This document shows positions 50,859 through 59,876 of a stretch of DNA of 61,177 nucleotides, piece after piece. The stretch spans positions 1-61,177 of the forward strand of contig CAYUEN010000008.1 in the NCBI GenBank assembly GCA_964443745.1. The letters run 5' to 3'. The DNA is from CAYUEN01 sp964443745. GTDB lineage: Bacteria; Campylobacterota; Campylobacteria; Campylobacterales; QNZT01. How positions within the stretch are numbered: the stretch's first letter is position 1; each line of letters starts with the position of its first letter. The notes below the pieces were generated by a model. The model was not told where the DNA came from. It did not search any database and worked only from the letters and a program-made list of their open reading frames with translations. The position numbers were made by a program, and so were the translations under genes.

Positions 50859-52187
50859 ATGTCCAAAAAAGAAATTCTGCTTCAGTCGCTGCTGCGATAC
50901 GGTCTTATCTCGGGTATCTTCGCGGCGCTGATCGTCTCACTCAAATCCTATCTCATATTTGGCCCTACACTCGCCACATTTCTTCCGCTAGGTCTTGCCG
51001 GTATTTTCATGTTGTTCTATGTTCTCTTCCGCAAGACCGGCAAGGTCAGAACGATCGCGATGCTATCACTTGTCGCCCTCTTTGGCGAATTGATTCTCAA
51101 AGAGCAGTTCACCCCGGTAGGCGAAGAGATTCTCTTCTGGTTTTTGCTGATGCCGATCATCGTTTTTTCTATTTTCAGCCCGCTTTATGGAGCGGTTTTA
51201 TCGGCTTTGTTCTTTCTCATTCTTCTCTTCATCTACCATGATGCGATTTTCAATATCGATCCGGAATACTACTTCTTCTCTTTTTACGCGGCATATTTCG
51301 TCATCGCGGTCATTATGTTCATTTACCGCAATATCCAGATCCGGCATGAAAAAACGATCCAAAGACAATCACAGGATCTACGCGAGCTCAACCGCGCCCT
51401 GGAATCCCGTATCAAGGATGCGGTCGCCAAAAGCCGCGAACAGCAAAAACTACTCCACCAACAATCACGTCTGGCCCAGATGGGCGAGATGATCAGTATG
51501 ATCGCCCATCAGTGGAGGCAGCCTCTGGCTGCGATCTCCGCGGTGACCATCGGTATCCATACCAAAATCGCACTGGGAAAATATGGACTCGAAAGTGATG
51601 AGGAGAGACGGAAATTTCTTAACTACCTGGATGAGAAAATCCGTGCGATAGAGACCCATGTCCAGACACTTTCACATACGATCGACGATTTTCGCACCCT
51701 TTACCGTCCCGATTCGCTTCCCCAGTACACATTGCCGCAGCAGCCTATCGAAAAGGCGCTCAGTATCCTCCAGAGTGCCCTGCAATCCCAGAATATCGAT
51801 GTTGAAAAACGTTATCTCGCCACCAGACAGATTCCGATGCACGGCAATCAGATCATGCAGGTGGCACTGAACCTCATCAAAAATTCGATCGACAACTTCA
51901 TAGAGAAGAGTACTCCCTCGCCTATCATCACCATCTCCACTCGCGATATCGACAACGGCGTACAACTGCTCTTTTGCGACAACGGAGGCGGGATCGACGC
52001 CGCGCTGATGGAGAAGATTTTCGATCCCTACTTCTCCACGAAAGACGAAAAAAACGGTACCGGCCTGGGACTTTATATGTCGAAGATGTTGATCGAAGAA
52101 CACCACCATGGTACCATCGTCGCCGCGAACACCCCGGAGGGTGTCTGCTTCGAAATCTCCCTCTTTGCGCCTCAGACCGAAAAATAG
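50859..52187 (+). CDS. orphan membrane sensor histidine kinase
   Basis: 442 residues from the ATG at 50859, with AAAGAG eight bases upstream. Five or six membrane helices fill the first 160 residues. A coiled coil leads to the H-box IAHQWRQPLAAISA (the HQWRQPL form is typical of this phylum). The ATPase domain has N-box ALNLIKNSIDNF, G1 DNGGGID and G2 NGTGLGLYMSKMLIEEHH. No response regulator gene is adjacent. The sensory part is entirely in the membrane, so the signal may be lipid-borne or arise in the bilayer. Its 3' end overlaps metH by 16 bases. Confidence 0.92.
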   Translation: MSKKEILLQSLLRYGLISGIFAALIVSLKSYLIFGPTLATFLPLGLAGIFMLFYVLFRKTGKVRTIAMLSLVALFGELILKEQFTPVGEEILFWFLLMPIIVFSIFSPLYGAVLSALFFLILLFIYHDAIFNIDPEYYFFSFYAAYFVIAVIMFIYRNIQIRHEKTIQRQSQDLRELNRALESRIKDAVAKSREQQKLLHQQSRLAQMGEMISMIAHQWRQPLAAISAVTIGIHTKIALGKYGLESDEERRKFLNYLDEKIRAIETHVQTLSHTIDDFRTLYRPDSLPQYTLPQQPIEKALSILQSALQSQNIDVEKRYLATRQIPMHGNQIMQVALNLIKNSIDNFIEKSTPSPIITISTRDIDNGVQLLFCDNGGGIDAALMEKIFDPYFSTKDEKNGTGLGLYMSKMLIEEHHHGTIVAANTPEGVCFEISLFAPQTEK

Positions 52188-55100
52188 AGCGCTTCGGGGT
52201 GGTGTACCACCATCGCGCTGGTTGTCTGCTCCGGATGCATCTGAAACGTCTCCGAAAGTGTGATGCCGTATTCTTCAGGCTTCAAAAGCGCAAAAAGCTC
52301 CCTGTTCATCGCCAAATCGGGACATGCCGGGTAGCCGAAAGAGTAGCGCGCCCCCTGATAGCGCCTAAGTCGCACGTCTCTCAAACGGTTGCCTTCGTCC
52401 CCGGCGATTCCCAGCTCCAGTCGGATCTGTTTGTGCAAAATCTCCGCCACCGCCTCCGCCAACTCCACACTGAGCCCATGTAGATGGTGGTATTCGGTGA
52501 ATTTTCCCTGCGCATAGAGTTTCGCCTCGTATTCGCTGAACCTCGCTCCCGCGCTCGCAAGCGTAAACGCCACCACGTCATGCCTATCGCTGCGGAAATA
52601 GTCGGCCAGAGAGCGCCACGGTTTGCGATGCTGTCTTGGAAATGTGAGCGCATATTCGGCCCGCCCCATCACATCTTTGAGAGGTTCGCGGTCGATCTCC
52701 TCCTCCTTGAACCACCCCTCCCTCTCGTCGAAGATGAGCAGGGTGTTCTGGTCGCTGCGGCAGGGGTAATAACCATATAGCGCGACAGGCTCGAAAAGTC
52801 CGTTTTTCAGGATCATCGTCTTGAGCTCTTCGAAAAGCGGCCAGAGTTTCTCCTCTCTAAGCCGCTCCATCTCCGCTTTCGTCTTGCCTTTGGAGCCGTA
52901 TCCCCACCGCTGTGAAAAGAGAAGCTTGTGGTTGACCCACTCGAACGCCAATTCGCGAAGATCCGTCTGCAACTCCCGCCGTCCCCAAAAGGGCGGATTG
53001 GGAATGGGGTTGTCGCGCGAAGGCATCGGAATCTTCTCATAAGGAGGGATGGCGGCTTTGGGCTTTTGTGGCGTTTGCGGGCTCTTGGGCGAAGCGCTTT
53101 CGCCCAAATCGGTATCGAAATTCCCCTCTTCGATCCGACTCATCGCGGTGATACCGTCAAACGCGTCTTTGCAGTAGAAAATCGGCCCGTCGTATTCGCT
53201 GCGACAGTAGGTATCGATGAATTTGCGCGTCAGCGCCGCTCCTCCCAACAATACCGGCACGTCGATCCCGCGCCGCTTCATCTCGATCAGATTCTCCCGC
53301 ATCACGCCGGTGGACTTCACCAGCAACCCGCTCATGCCGATCGCGTCGGCGTTATGTTCGCGGTAGGCTTCCAGGAAATCCTCCAGATCGGCTTTGATCC
53401 CGATATTGACGACTTTGAAACCGTTGTTGGTAAGAATGATATCGACCAGATTTTTCCCTACATCATGTACGTCCCCTTTGACCGTACCGATCACGAGGGT
53501 CGTCCGGGAGCTCTTTTCCTTTTTGGGCAGATAGGGGTTGAGCCAATCAACCGCCGCCTTCATCGTCTCCGCGGACTGGAGAACGAACGGCAGTTGCATC
53601 TTGCCGCTACCGAAAAGTTCACCCACCACTTTCATCGCGTCGATCAGGATCTCGTTGACGATTCTCTCCGGGGCGATCTCCTCTTTGGCTTCGGGAAGCA
53701 GAGCGAGCATTCGCTCCTTGTCCCCCTCGATCAGCAGTTTTCTCAGCTTCTCTTCGAGAGGAAGCTTCATAAAGGCTTCATCCTCCGCCCCCTTGTCCAC
53801 CGCTTCGACACTGCTGAAGTGGTCGATGAAAGTAAACAGCGGATCCCCCTTCTCCCGCCGGTTGAAGAGAAGATCCTCGCACACTCTTCGATCTTCGTCA
53901 CCGATCAGATGCATCGGCAGCGTATTCTTGACGTTCACGATCGCCATCGTCAATCCCGCCTCCACACAGTGGTGCAAAAAGACGGAGTTGAGATACTCCC
54001 TGGCGTGTTTGGCAAGTCCGAAAGAGATGTTGGATACCCCCAGCACGAATCCCACCTCCGGATGCATCCGCCCAAATTCTCGGATCGCTTCGATCGTTTC
54101 GATCGCGGCGGTGTGGTACTCCTCGTCTCCGCTTCCGACGGTGAAAGTGAGCAGATCGAAGACCAGATCCTCCGGATCGAGCCCGTGTTTTCTGGTCGCC
54201 AGTTGATAGATGCGCTCGGCGATCTCCACCTTCTGTTTTCTGGTTTTGGCCATCCCCTTCTCGTCGATCGTCAAACACACCAGCGAGGTGCCGTATCGTT
54301 TGGCGAGCCGGCAGATCGCGTCGAACTTTTCGATTCCGTCTTCAAGGTTGACGGAGTTGATGATCGGTTTGCCGCCGATCTGCTTGAGTCCCGCCTCCAG
54401 TGCGGCCACCTGCGTGGAGTCGATCATCAGCGGGAGGGTGACTTTCTGCGCGTAGAGCGAAGCGAGAATCCGCATATCCTTCGTTTCGTCGCGCCCGGCA
54501 AATCCCACGCTGATATCGATACCGTGCGCACCGTTTCGCACCTGCTCCTGCGCCACCGAAAGGGTCCCTTCGTAGTTTTCCGCCAGCAGCAGTTCCCGAA
54601 ACGCTTTGGATCCGGTGGCGTTGGAACGCTCGCCCACCAGAAAGGGGGCGGGATTTTGTTTGAGTGCTCGGGTTTCGAAAAGCGATGCGAGCGATTTGGG
54701 GTGCGAGCCGCGGGGTGCTCTGGGGACGACCCCCTTCACCGCTTCGGCAAGCGAAGCGATATGGTCGGGAGTGGTACCGCAGCATCCGCCGAGCATGCAA
54801 ACCCCCGCAAACCCCAAAAAGCCTTTTTGCAACTCGGTAAACTCCCGCGGCTCCATCGGATAGAAGGTCTTTCCGCCGCGGTTTTGGGGAAGGCCCGCGT
54901 TGGCATGCACACTGATGCGGCCGTCCCACACCTCGCTGAGCGTCTTGACATGTTTGCGGACCTGTTCGGGCCCGGTCCCGCAGTTGAATCCCAGCGAGAG
55001 GAGGTCGAAAGGCTCCAGAATCGTCGCGATCGTCGCCGCATCCGTACCGATCAGCATCGTTCCGGAGAGTTCGATCGTCACCGACACCATGATCGGTATC

Positions 55101-55648
55101 TTTCTACCCCGCTCTGCGGCCATATCTTCGCAAGCATGAAGCGCCGCCTTGATCTGGAGGGGATCCTGGCAAGTCTCCAGCAAAAAGAGATCGCTCCCGC
55201 CGTCGATCAATCCCGCCGCCGCAATCTTGTAGCCTTCGTACATCCGGTCGTAATCGATATGACCGAGCGATGGAAGTTTCGTGCCCGGCCCCAGATCACC
55301 CGCCACGAAACGGGGTTTTTCGGGGGTGGCGTAGGCGTCGCAGACCGATCTTGCCAGTGCCGCTCCGGCATAGGCCAGCTCGTAGGTGCGCTCGGCGATG
55401 TCGTAATCCTCCAGCACCCAAGGGATCGCTCCGAAAGTGTTGGTCTTGATGATGTCGGCTCCCGCTTCCGCGTAGGCGGCATGGACTTTTGCGATTCCCT
55501 CTTTGAAGGTGACGTTGAGCAGTTCGTTGCACCCTTCCAACCCCTCCCAAGCGGAATCGGGGATCTGTATCCGCTGGATCTGCGTCCCCATCGCGCCATC
55601 GAGAATCAGTACCTTTTCGCCCAGCAGACGCTCAATCTCCGCGCTCAT
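52172..55648 (-). CDS. metH: cobalamin-dependent methionine synthase
   Basis: 1158 residues in the full four-domain layout. The homocysteine domain has zinc Cys residues in GFNCGTG (about 220) and GGCCGTTPDHI (about 289-290). The pterin domain includes NATGSKAFRELL and INSVNLEDG. The cobalamin domain has the His ligand in GDVHDVGKN (H728). The C-terminal SAM-binding activation domain includes YSFGYPACPD. It transfers a methyl group from methyltetrahydrofolate to homocysteine. Its ATG overlaps the stop of the small upstream membrane-protein gene (ATGA). A BtuB-like receptor lies about 2.4 kb upstream. Confidence 0.97.
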   Translation of the reverse strand: MSAEIERLLGEKVLILDGAMGTQIQRIQIPDSAWEGLEGCNELLNVTFKEGIAKVHAAYAEAGADIIKTNTFGAIPWVLEDYDIAERTYELAYAGAALARSVCDAYATPEKPRFVAGDLGPGTKLPSLGHIDYDRMYEGYKIAAAGLIDGGSDLFLLETCQDPLQIKAALHACEDMAAERGRKIPIMVSVTIELSGTMLIGTDAATIATILEPFDLLSLGFNCGTGPEQVRKHVKTLSEVWDGRISVHANAGLPQNRGGKTFYPMEPREFTELQKGFLGFAGVCMLGGCCGTTPDHIASLAEAVKGVVPRAPRGSHPKSLASLFETRALKQNPAPFLVGERSNATGSKAFRELLLAENYEGTLSVAQEQVRNGAHGIDISVGFAGRDETKDMRILASLYAQKVTLPLMIDSTQVAALEAGLKQIGGKPIINSVNLEDGIEKFDAICRLAKRYGTSLVCLTIDEKGMAKTRKQKVEIAERIYQLATRKHGLDPEDLVFDLLTFTVGSGDEEYHTAAIETIEAIREFGRMHPEVGFVLGVSNISFGLAKHAREYLNSVFLHHCVEAGLTMAIVNVKNTLPMHLIGDEDRRVCEDLLFNRREKGDPLFTFIDHFSSVEAVDKGAEDEAFMKLPLEEKLRKLLIEGDKERMLALLPEAKEEIAPERIVNEILIDAMKVVGELFGSGKMQLPFVLQSAETMKAAVDWLNPYLPKKEKSSRTTLVIGTVKGDVHDVGKNLVDIILTNNGFKVVNIGIKADLEDFLEAYREHNADAIGMSGLLVKSTGVMRENLIEMKRRGIDVPVLLGGAALTRKFIDTYCRSEYDGPIFYCKDAFDGITAMSRIEEGNFDTDLGESASPKSPQTPQKPKAAIPPYEKIPMPSRDNPIPNPPFWGRRELQTDLRELAFEWVNHKLLFSQRWGYGSKGKTKAEMERLREEKLWPLFEELKTMILKNGLFEPVALYGYYPCRSDQNTLLIFDEREGWFKEEEIDREPLKDVMGRAEYALTFPRQHRKPWRSLADYFRSDRHDVVAFTLASAGARFSEYEAKLYAQGKFTEYHHLHGLSVELAEAVAEILHKQIRLELGIAGDEGNRLRDVRLRRYQGARYSFGYPACPDLAMNRELFALLKPEEYGITLSETFQMHPEQTTSAMVVHHPEALYFSV

Positions 55649-55893
55649 GATCTCTCCGTCTTTTTCGATTCGGCGCTACAGCTGCGACCGCCGCAGTAGG
55701 TTTTGGAAACGAAGCGACGATAGAGCTCTTCGATCACCAGCCAGAGCGAATAGAGCCACAGCAGATCCATCACGAAATCGTGTTCGTACCCCATCTGCAG
55801 ATACAGCAGCGGCAAGCCGAAGAGAATCGGCCACTTGACGTAGTGGAAAAAGAGGATCCATGTACCGTAGAGATCTTTGAGCGTCTTTTTCAT
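55645..55893 (-). CDS. small membrane protein between the isochorismatase-like gene and metH
   Basis: 82 residues with two hydrophobic helices (about 10-35 and 40-55, rich in Trp, Tyr and Leu) and a basic tail holding YCGGRSCSAESKK. The two Cys in that tail could bind metal or form a disulfide. No family is recognised. It overlaps the genes on both sides by four bases, so it is translated with them. Confidence 0.7.
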   Translation of the reverse strand: MKKTLKDLYGTWILFFHYVKWPILFGLPLLYLQMGYEHDFVMDLLWLYSLWLVIEELYRRFVSKTYCGGRSCSAESKKTERS

Positions 55894-56429
55894 TTGACGA
55901 TTCCGCTGATGGTTTTGAAGGCGGGATGTTCGCTCGATCCCACCATCTCGAAAAGCAACGACTCCACCGTCACCGGCACGATGCCCGCCTGCACCATCCG
56001 CTGCAGCGCGATTTCGCGGTCGTAGGGGTTGCGGCTTCCGGTCGCGTCGGCGACGACGATGGGGCGGTATCCGGAGCGCTTGAGCGCCAGCGCGGTCTGC
56101 AGGATGCAGATGTGGGTCTCCACGCCGGCGAGGATCACGTCGCGTTTGCCGCTCTTTCTCAGGGCGTCATGGATCGCCTTGTCGTCCAGGGAGGAGAAGA
56201 CCCGTTTTTCATAGGCGGCCACCCCATCCAGCAGTACCCGCACGGGCGCGATCGTCTCGCCGAGCCCTTTTTTGTACTGTTCGTTCAGCATGATCGTCAC
56301 ATCCAGCGCTTTCGCGCCCCTGATCAGCTTCGTCGCCGCATGTTCGATCGCCGCGAAATCGGCGATATGGGGAAAGAGGCGTTCTTGAAAGTCGATCAGC
56401 AACAACAACGCCTTGTCGGGTAAAATCAT
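55890..56429 (-). CDS. isochorismatase-family cysteine hydrolase
   Basis: 179 residues. The catalytic triad of the family is visible: Asp13 (LIDFQ), Lys75 (YEKRVFSS) and Cys108 (GVETHICIL). The cis-peptide region GVETHI is also conserved. Members hydrolyse nicotinamide, isochorismate, biuret or similar amides; the substrate is not clear here. GGAGGAG lies before the ATG, and TAAAAT is a possible -10 within the 44-base gap to the CAP gene. It heads a three-gene unit with metH. Confidence 0.9.
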   Translation of the reverse strand: MILPDKALLLLIDFQERLFPHIADFAAIEHAATKLIRGAKALDVTIMLNEQYKKGLGETIAPVRVLLDGVAAYEKRVFSSLDDKAIHDALRKSGKRDVILAGVETHICILQTALALKRSGYRPIVVADATGSRNPYDREIALQRMVQAGIVPVTVESLLFEMVGSSEHPAFKTISGIVK

Positions 56430-56473
56430 AATCGCTCCTCCATCAATTAAGAGCTATTTTATCCCAATTCCTC

Positions 56474-57718
56474 TTAATCGGAGACTTCAAGCTTCACCTC
56501 TCGCCCTCCGCTGGTGAGTCTGTAGGTCTTTTTGTCGGGATTTTCGAGCAGTATGCGGATCGTGTTTTTGTCGATGAAACGGAGCTCTATTTTGGAGGAG
56601 TACCGGATATCTCCCAAAATGTCGTCGGAGGAGCTGGGCTCGAAATAGAGAATGAGCGGTTCGCCCGCTCTTAGCGAAACGTCGCTTTTTCGTGTGCGTA
56701 CCACGGCCATCCTCTCCGTAAACGCTTTGGTTTTGAAACGCCACTTCCTGGTCATCGTCCGGCCGTCCGCGCGGTAGCGGATCTCGACGCGGTAGGTACG
56801 ACCCCACCCCAGCCGCTTGAGCGGAAAGAGGGCGAAGTCGAATTTTTTGAAGAGGTGGTTGGGATCGTGCAGGTGATCGAGGAGTTTCGTCTCCTTCACT
56901 TCCCCGATACCCTCTTCGAAGAGCCGAAACGAAAGCATCCGAATATGGCGGTAGTAGCGGGGGTTGAACTGCACGCTGATCGGAAAGCCGCTGACGCGAT
57001 ATCCCGGAAGCGGATCGGGAATCTCGTCGTAGAAAGCGGGCGGCACCTCCTCTTGCCCCTCGAAGGGGTAGATCACCATCTTTCGATTGAGGCGCGAGAC
57101 GCCGTCGAGCGCCTCTTTGAAAAGATCCATTCTGATACGATGCGCTAGATCCGCGCAGACCTTGAAAGCGTAGGCGTCCGGCCCGTCGTAGCTTTTGGCG
57201 CGGCAGAGCTTGTCGATCTCGTAGTTTCCCATCTCGTAGACGTAGGCTGTCTTGGAGGGGTCGTTCGGATCCTGCCTCACGGCGACTCCCGCCTCGTCGA
57301 TCTGAAAATCGAGAAAGCCGAAACGGTGGTAGATCGCCGAAAAGAGGCCGTCGATCGAATCTTTGTAATCAAAACTGTTGCTGGAGACGTTTTCGATCGT
57401 CATGCGACTCTTGTATCCGGCGGCGATCGCTCTGTCGGAGGGTCTGACGCCGCTGAAGCGGGGAGCGTTTTTCTTTTCGTAGTGACCTATCGTGCCGTTG
57501 GCGATCAGATAGTCGGCATGGTTTCGCGCGGCCTTCTCCAGCGTGGGATTGTAGAATAGCTTCGTCATCCCCGCATGCCGGCGGAGGGTGTTGAGATAGT
57601 CGAAAGCACGCGAGCGCTCCCACTCCGTATCGAGCACGGGAGGCTGTACCAATGTCACCCCTGCAAAAAGCGACGAAACAGCCAGCCCCAAGAGCGGCGA
57701 AACGATCGAACGCACCAC
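56474..57718 (-). CDS. secreted CAP (SCP/PR1-like) domain protein
   Basis: 414 residues: a signal peptide (about 1-19), then a CAP domain (about 30-190) with RAFDYLNTLRRHAGM, AARNHADYLIANG and IGHYEKKN, including the His residues of the CAP cleft. The remaining 220 residues form beta-rich domains with YRVSGFPISVQFNP and FEPSSSDDILGDIRY, possibly Ig-like. CAP proteins of bacteria are secreted, and their function is mostly unknown. The start is GTG with AAGGAG five bases upstream; an overlapping ATG is in another frame. A TATAAT (minus strand, 57745-57750) lies upstream. Confidence 0.85.
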   Translation of the reverse strand: MVRSIVSPLLGLAVSSLFAGVTLVQPPVLDTEWERSRAFDYLNTLRRHAGMTKLFYNPTLEKAARNHADYLIANGTIGHYEKKNAPRFSGVRPSDRAIAAGYKSRMTIENVSSNSFDYKDSIDGLFSAIYHRFGFLDFQIDEAGVAVRQDPNDPSKTAYVYEMGNYEIDKLCRAKSYDGPDAYAFKVCADLAHRIRMDLFKEALDGVSRLNRKMVIYPFEGQEEVPPAFYDEIPDPLPGYRVSGFPISVQFNPRYYRHIRMLSFRLFEEGIGEVKETKLLDHLHDPNHLFKKFDFALFPLKRLGWGRTYRVEIRYRADGRTMTRKWRFKTKAFTERMAVVRTRKSDVSLRAGEPLILYFEPSSSDDILGDIRYSSKIELRFIDKNTIRILLENPDKKTYRLTSGGREVKLEVSD

Positions 57719-57750
57719 ATCGGCTCCTTTTTCGGTTTGTTTTTATTATA

Positions 57751-57779
57751 TCGACTCTTAGTCAAAGATTTGTTACAAT
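57751..57779 (+). promoter_or_regulatory. promoter of the small ORF and TonB receptor unit
   Basis: TCGACT (57751-57756, -35-like) and TACAAT (57774-57779, -10) are 17 bases apart, with an extended TG at 57771-57772. A short inverted repeat GACT-CTT-AGTC (57753-57763) overlaps the -35 and could be an operator. No Fur box or cobalamin riboswitch fits in the remaining space. Confidence 0.45.
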
Positions 57780-57811
57780 CGTCACCTTCACACTTTACGA
57801 AAGGAGAGACC

Positions 57812-58015
57812 ATGATCAGATGCAAACGATATTTTTCGTTTTTCGGGATGCTCTCATACAGCGTCAACCGTACGATACGCGCCTTTTTCAGCCGTATTCT
57901 CGCGATGACGAAGTATGCGTTTTTCATCCCCGATCTGCTGCTGCGCCGCCGCCATATCGAACCGCTGCGCGCCAACCAAATCTATCTATCTACACAAAAG
58001 GAGAATCTATCATGA
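57812..58015 (+). CDS. 67-residue basic small protein coupled to the TonB receptor
   Basis: Starts MIRCKRYFSFFGML with a near-perfect AAAGGAG seven bases before the ATG. It continues with a hydrophobic, Arg-rich middle and ends KENLS; the TGA overlaps the receptor ATG as ATGA. The ribosome site, position and coupling argue that it is translated. It matches no family I know. It may be a leader whose translation sets receptor output, or a small membrane-associated protein. Composition is basic (RRRH near the middle). Confidence 0.5.
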   Translation: MIRCKRYFSFFGMLSYSVNRTIRAFFSRILAMTKYAFFIPDLLLRRRHIEPLRANQIYLSTQKENLS

Positions 58016-59871
58016 AAAGAGTCCGATACACCCTGCTGCTGAGCTCCTCGCTTCTTGCCTCTTCGCTTCTTGCCGAATCCGCGACACTGCCGACCATCTA
58101 CGTCACCGCACCGACCAAGACGCTTCAACCCCTCCGGGATACCACCGCCAACGTCGATCTGATCACCGCCGAGGAGATCGACGAATACCACTACCGGACC
58201 GTTCCCGAAGCGCTCCGCACGCTGCCGGGTGTCAGCTATGCCGCCAACGGCGGATACGGACAACCCTCCAGCGTCTATCTTCGGGGCTTTCGGAGCAACA
58301 AGCTTCTGGTTCTGATCGACGGAATACGGTTCAACGATCCCACCTCCCCAAGCGGCGCCGCTTTCGAGCATCTGCTCGCCTCCAACATCGCGCGAATCGA
58401 AGTGGTCAAAGGGGCCCAATCTGGCGTCTGGGGAGCCGACGCGACCGCCGGCGTGATCGATATCATCACCAAAAGCCCCGCCAAAGAGGGCATGAGCTTC
58501 GCACTCGGCGCCGAATACGGCACCTACGACACGTTTCGTTTCGGGGCGCTTTTTGGATACAAAACGAAAAATTTCGACATCGCGATGGAGAGCAGCGGAC
58601 TCTTCAGCGACGCCTTTTCGGCGATGGTCCCCCCGCATGCCGACGCGGACGATTTCGAAGACGACCACTACCGCAACGACACCAACCATCTCAAACTCGG
58701 CTTCAACCTAAGCGACGCGGATCGGGTAGAGGCGACCTATATGGTGATCAACACCACGACCGATTACGACAACGACCCCGACTGGAGCGCTACGATCGAA
58801 ACCAAAGCGAACAACGCCGCATACGCCTCGCACTCCAAAACGCAGCTCTACGGAGCCAACTACCGACATAGCGGTGATTGGGGCGATATGAAGCTCTATG
58901 CGAGCCGATCCGATTTTCACCGCGTCTATCCGCAGGAGACGTTCGGCGGCACATACGACGGACTCGTCGACACATGGGGTGTCTCGGGACATCTGAAATA
59001 TAGTACGAACGGAAGCATAGTCGCCGGAGCGGAGCAAAACCGCTTCAAACACGAAAACGACATCGACCGCAGCTACCGAAACGACGGGATATTTTTGACC
59101 AATACCAACACGCTGGAGGGATTCGTCGGCGGCAAAACGATCCTCACCGAGTCGCTCCGGTACGATCGATACGACGCTTTTTCGAACAAATTCACCTACA
59201 AAGTCGGACTTAAACACTTCCACAAACACATCCCCGGGCTCTGGACGAGCCTCAACTACGGCACCGGATACAACGTCCCCACCCTCACCCAACTCTACGG
59301 GCCGTTCGGAAACAACCCGAACCTCGATCCCGAAAAGAGCAAAAGTTTCGACATCACCGCCCATTACAAAGAGCTGGGGGTGACCTATTTCTACAACACC
59401 TTGGACGATATGATCGAGTATGTCATGGATCCGACCACTTACGAAGGAGGCTACGAGAATCGATCGGGCAAGAGCAAATTCGAAGGGGTGGAGCTTTCGT
59501 GGCAAAAAGAGATCGAATCGATAGACGCCCTCTTGAATCTCAACTACACATGGCAGCGCCCGCGGGACAAAGAGGGCAAAGCTCTCATTCGCATCCCCAA
59601 ACACAGCGCCAACCTGAGCTTCGACTACTACGGGCTGGCGAATTCGCATCTGGGGTGTCGGCTCCACTATGTCGGAAAACGCATGGAGTATACGGGCGCG
59701 AAGATGGGCGGCTACGCACTGGTGGATCTTGTCGGAGACTACGACTACGGCAAAAACCTGAGCCTCTTCGTGCGCGCGGCGAACCTGCTGGATAAAAGAT
59801 ACGAAACGGCCGCCACCTACGCGACTCCGGGACGCACCCTCACCGCCGGCATCCGCTACAGACTGAGGTAG
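58012..59871 (+). CDS. TonB-dependent outer-membrane receptor, BtuB-like
   Basis: 619 residues from the ATG at 58012: a signal peptide (about 1-22), a TonB-box-like IYVTAPTKT, a plug domain (about 35-150) with PEALRTLPGVSYAANGGYG, SSVYLRGFRSNKLLVLIDG and ARIEVVKGAQSGVWG, and a 22-strand barrel ending in GRTLTAGIRYRLR. The plug most resembles BtuB, the vitamin B12 receptor; metH in the neighbourhood fits this, but iron-chelate uptake cannot be excluded. Its start overlaps the small ORF, and a small membrane-protein gene follows after five bases. Confidence 0.9.
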   Translation: MKRVRYTLLLSSSLLASSLLAESATLPTIYVTAPTKTLQPLRDTTANVDLITAEEIDEYHYRTVPEALRTLPGVSYAANGGYGQPSSVYLRGFRSNKLLVLIDGIRFNDPTSPSGAAFEHLLASNIARIEVVKGAQSGVWGADATAGVIDIITKSPAKEGMSFALGAEYGTYDTFRFGALFGYKTKNFDIAMESSGLFSDAFSAMVPPHADADDFEDDHYRNDTNHLKLGFNLSDADRVEATYMVINTTTDYDNDPDWSATIETKANNAAYASHSKTQLYGANYRHSGDWGDMKLYASRSDFHRVYPQETFGGTYDGLVDTWGVSGHLKYSTNGSIVAGAEQNRFKHENDIDRSYRNDGIFLTNTNTLEGFVGGKTILTESLRYDRYDAFSNKFTYKVGLKHFHKHIPGLWTSLNYGTGYNVPTLTQLYGPFGNNPNLDPEKSKSFDITAHYKELGVTYFYNTLDDMIEYVMDPTTYEGGYENRSGKSKFEGVELSWQKEIESIDALLNLNYTWQRPRDKEGKALIRIPKHSANLSFDYYGLANSHLGCRLHYVGKRMEYTGAKMGGYALVDLVGDYDYGKNLSLFVRAANLLDKRYETAATYATPGRTLTAGIRYRLR

Positions 59872-59876
59872 ACGCC

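Noticed and set aside
52928..55699. A 923-codon open frame on the plus strand opposite metH.
   Set aside because: It is antisense to a full-length, clearly conserved MetH and its translation has no recognisable domain; long shadow frames arise from the GC-rich codon use here.
57721..57811. Possible cobalamin riboswitch before the BtuB-like receptor unit.
   Set aside because: The space between promoter and start is about 33 bases, far too short for the riboswitch, and no B12-box sequence is seen.
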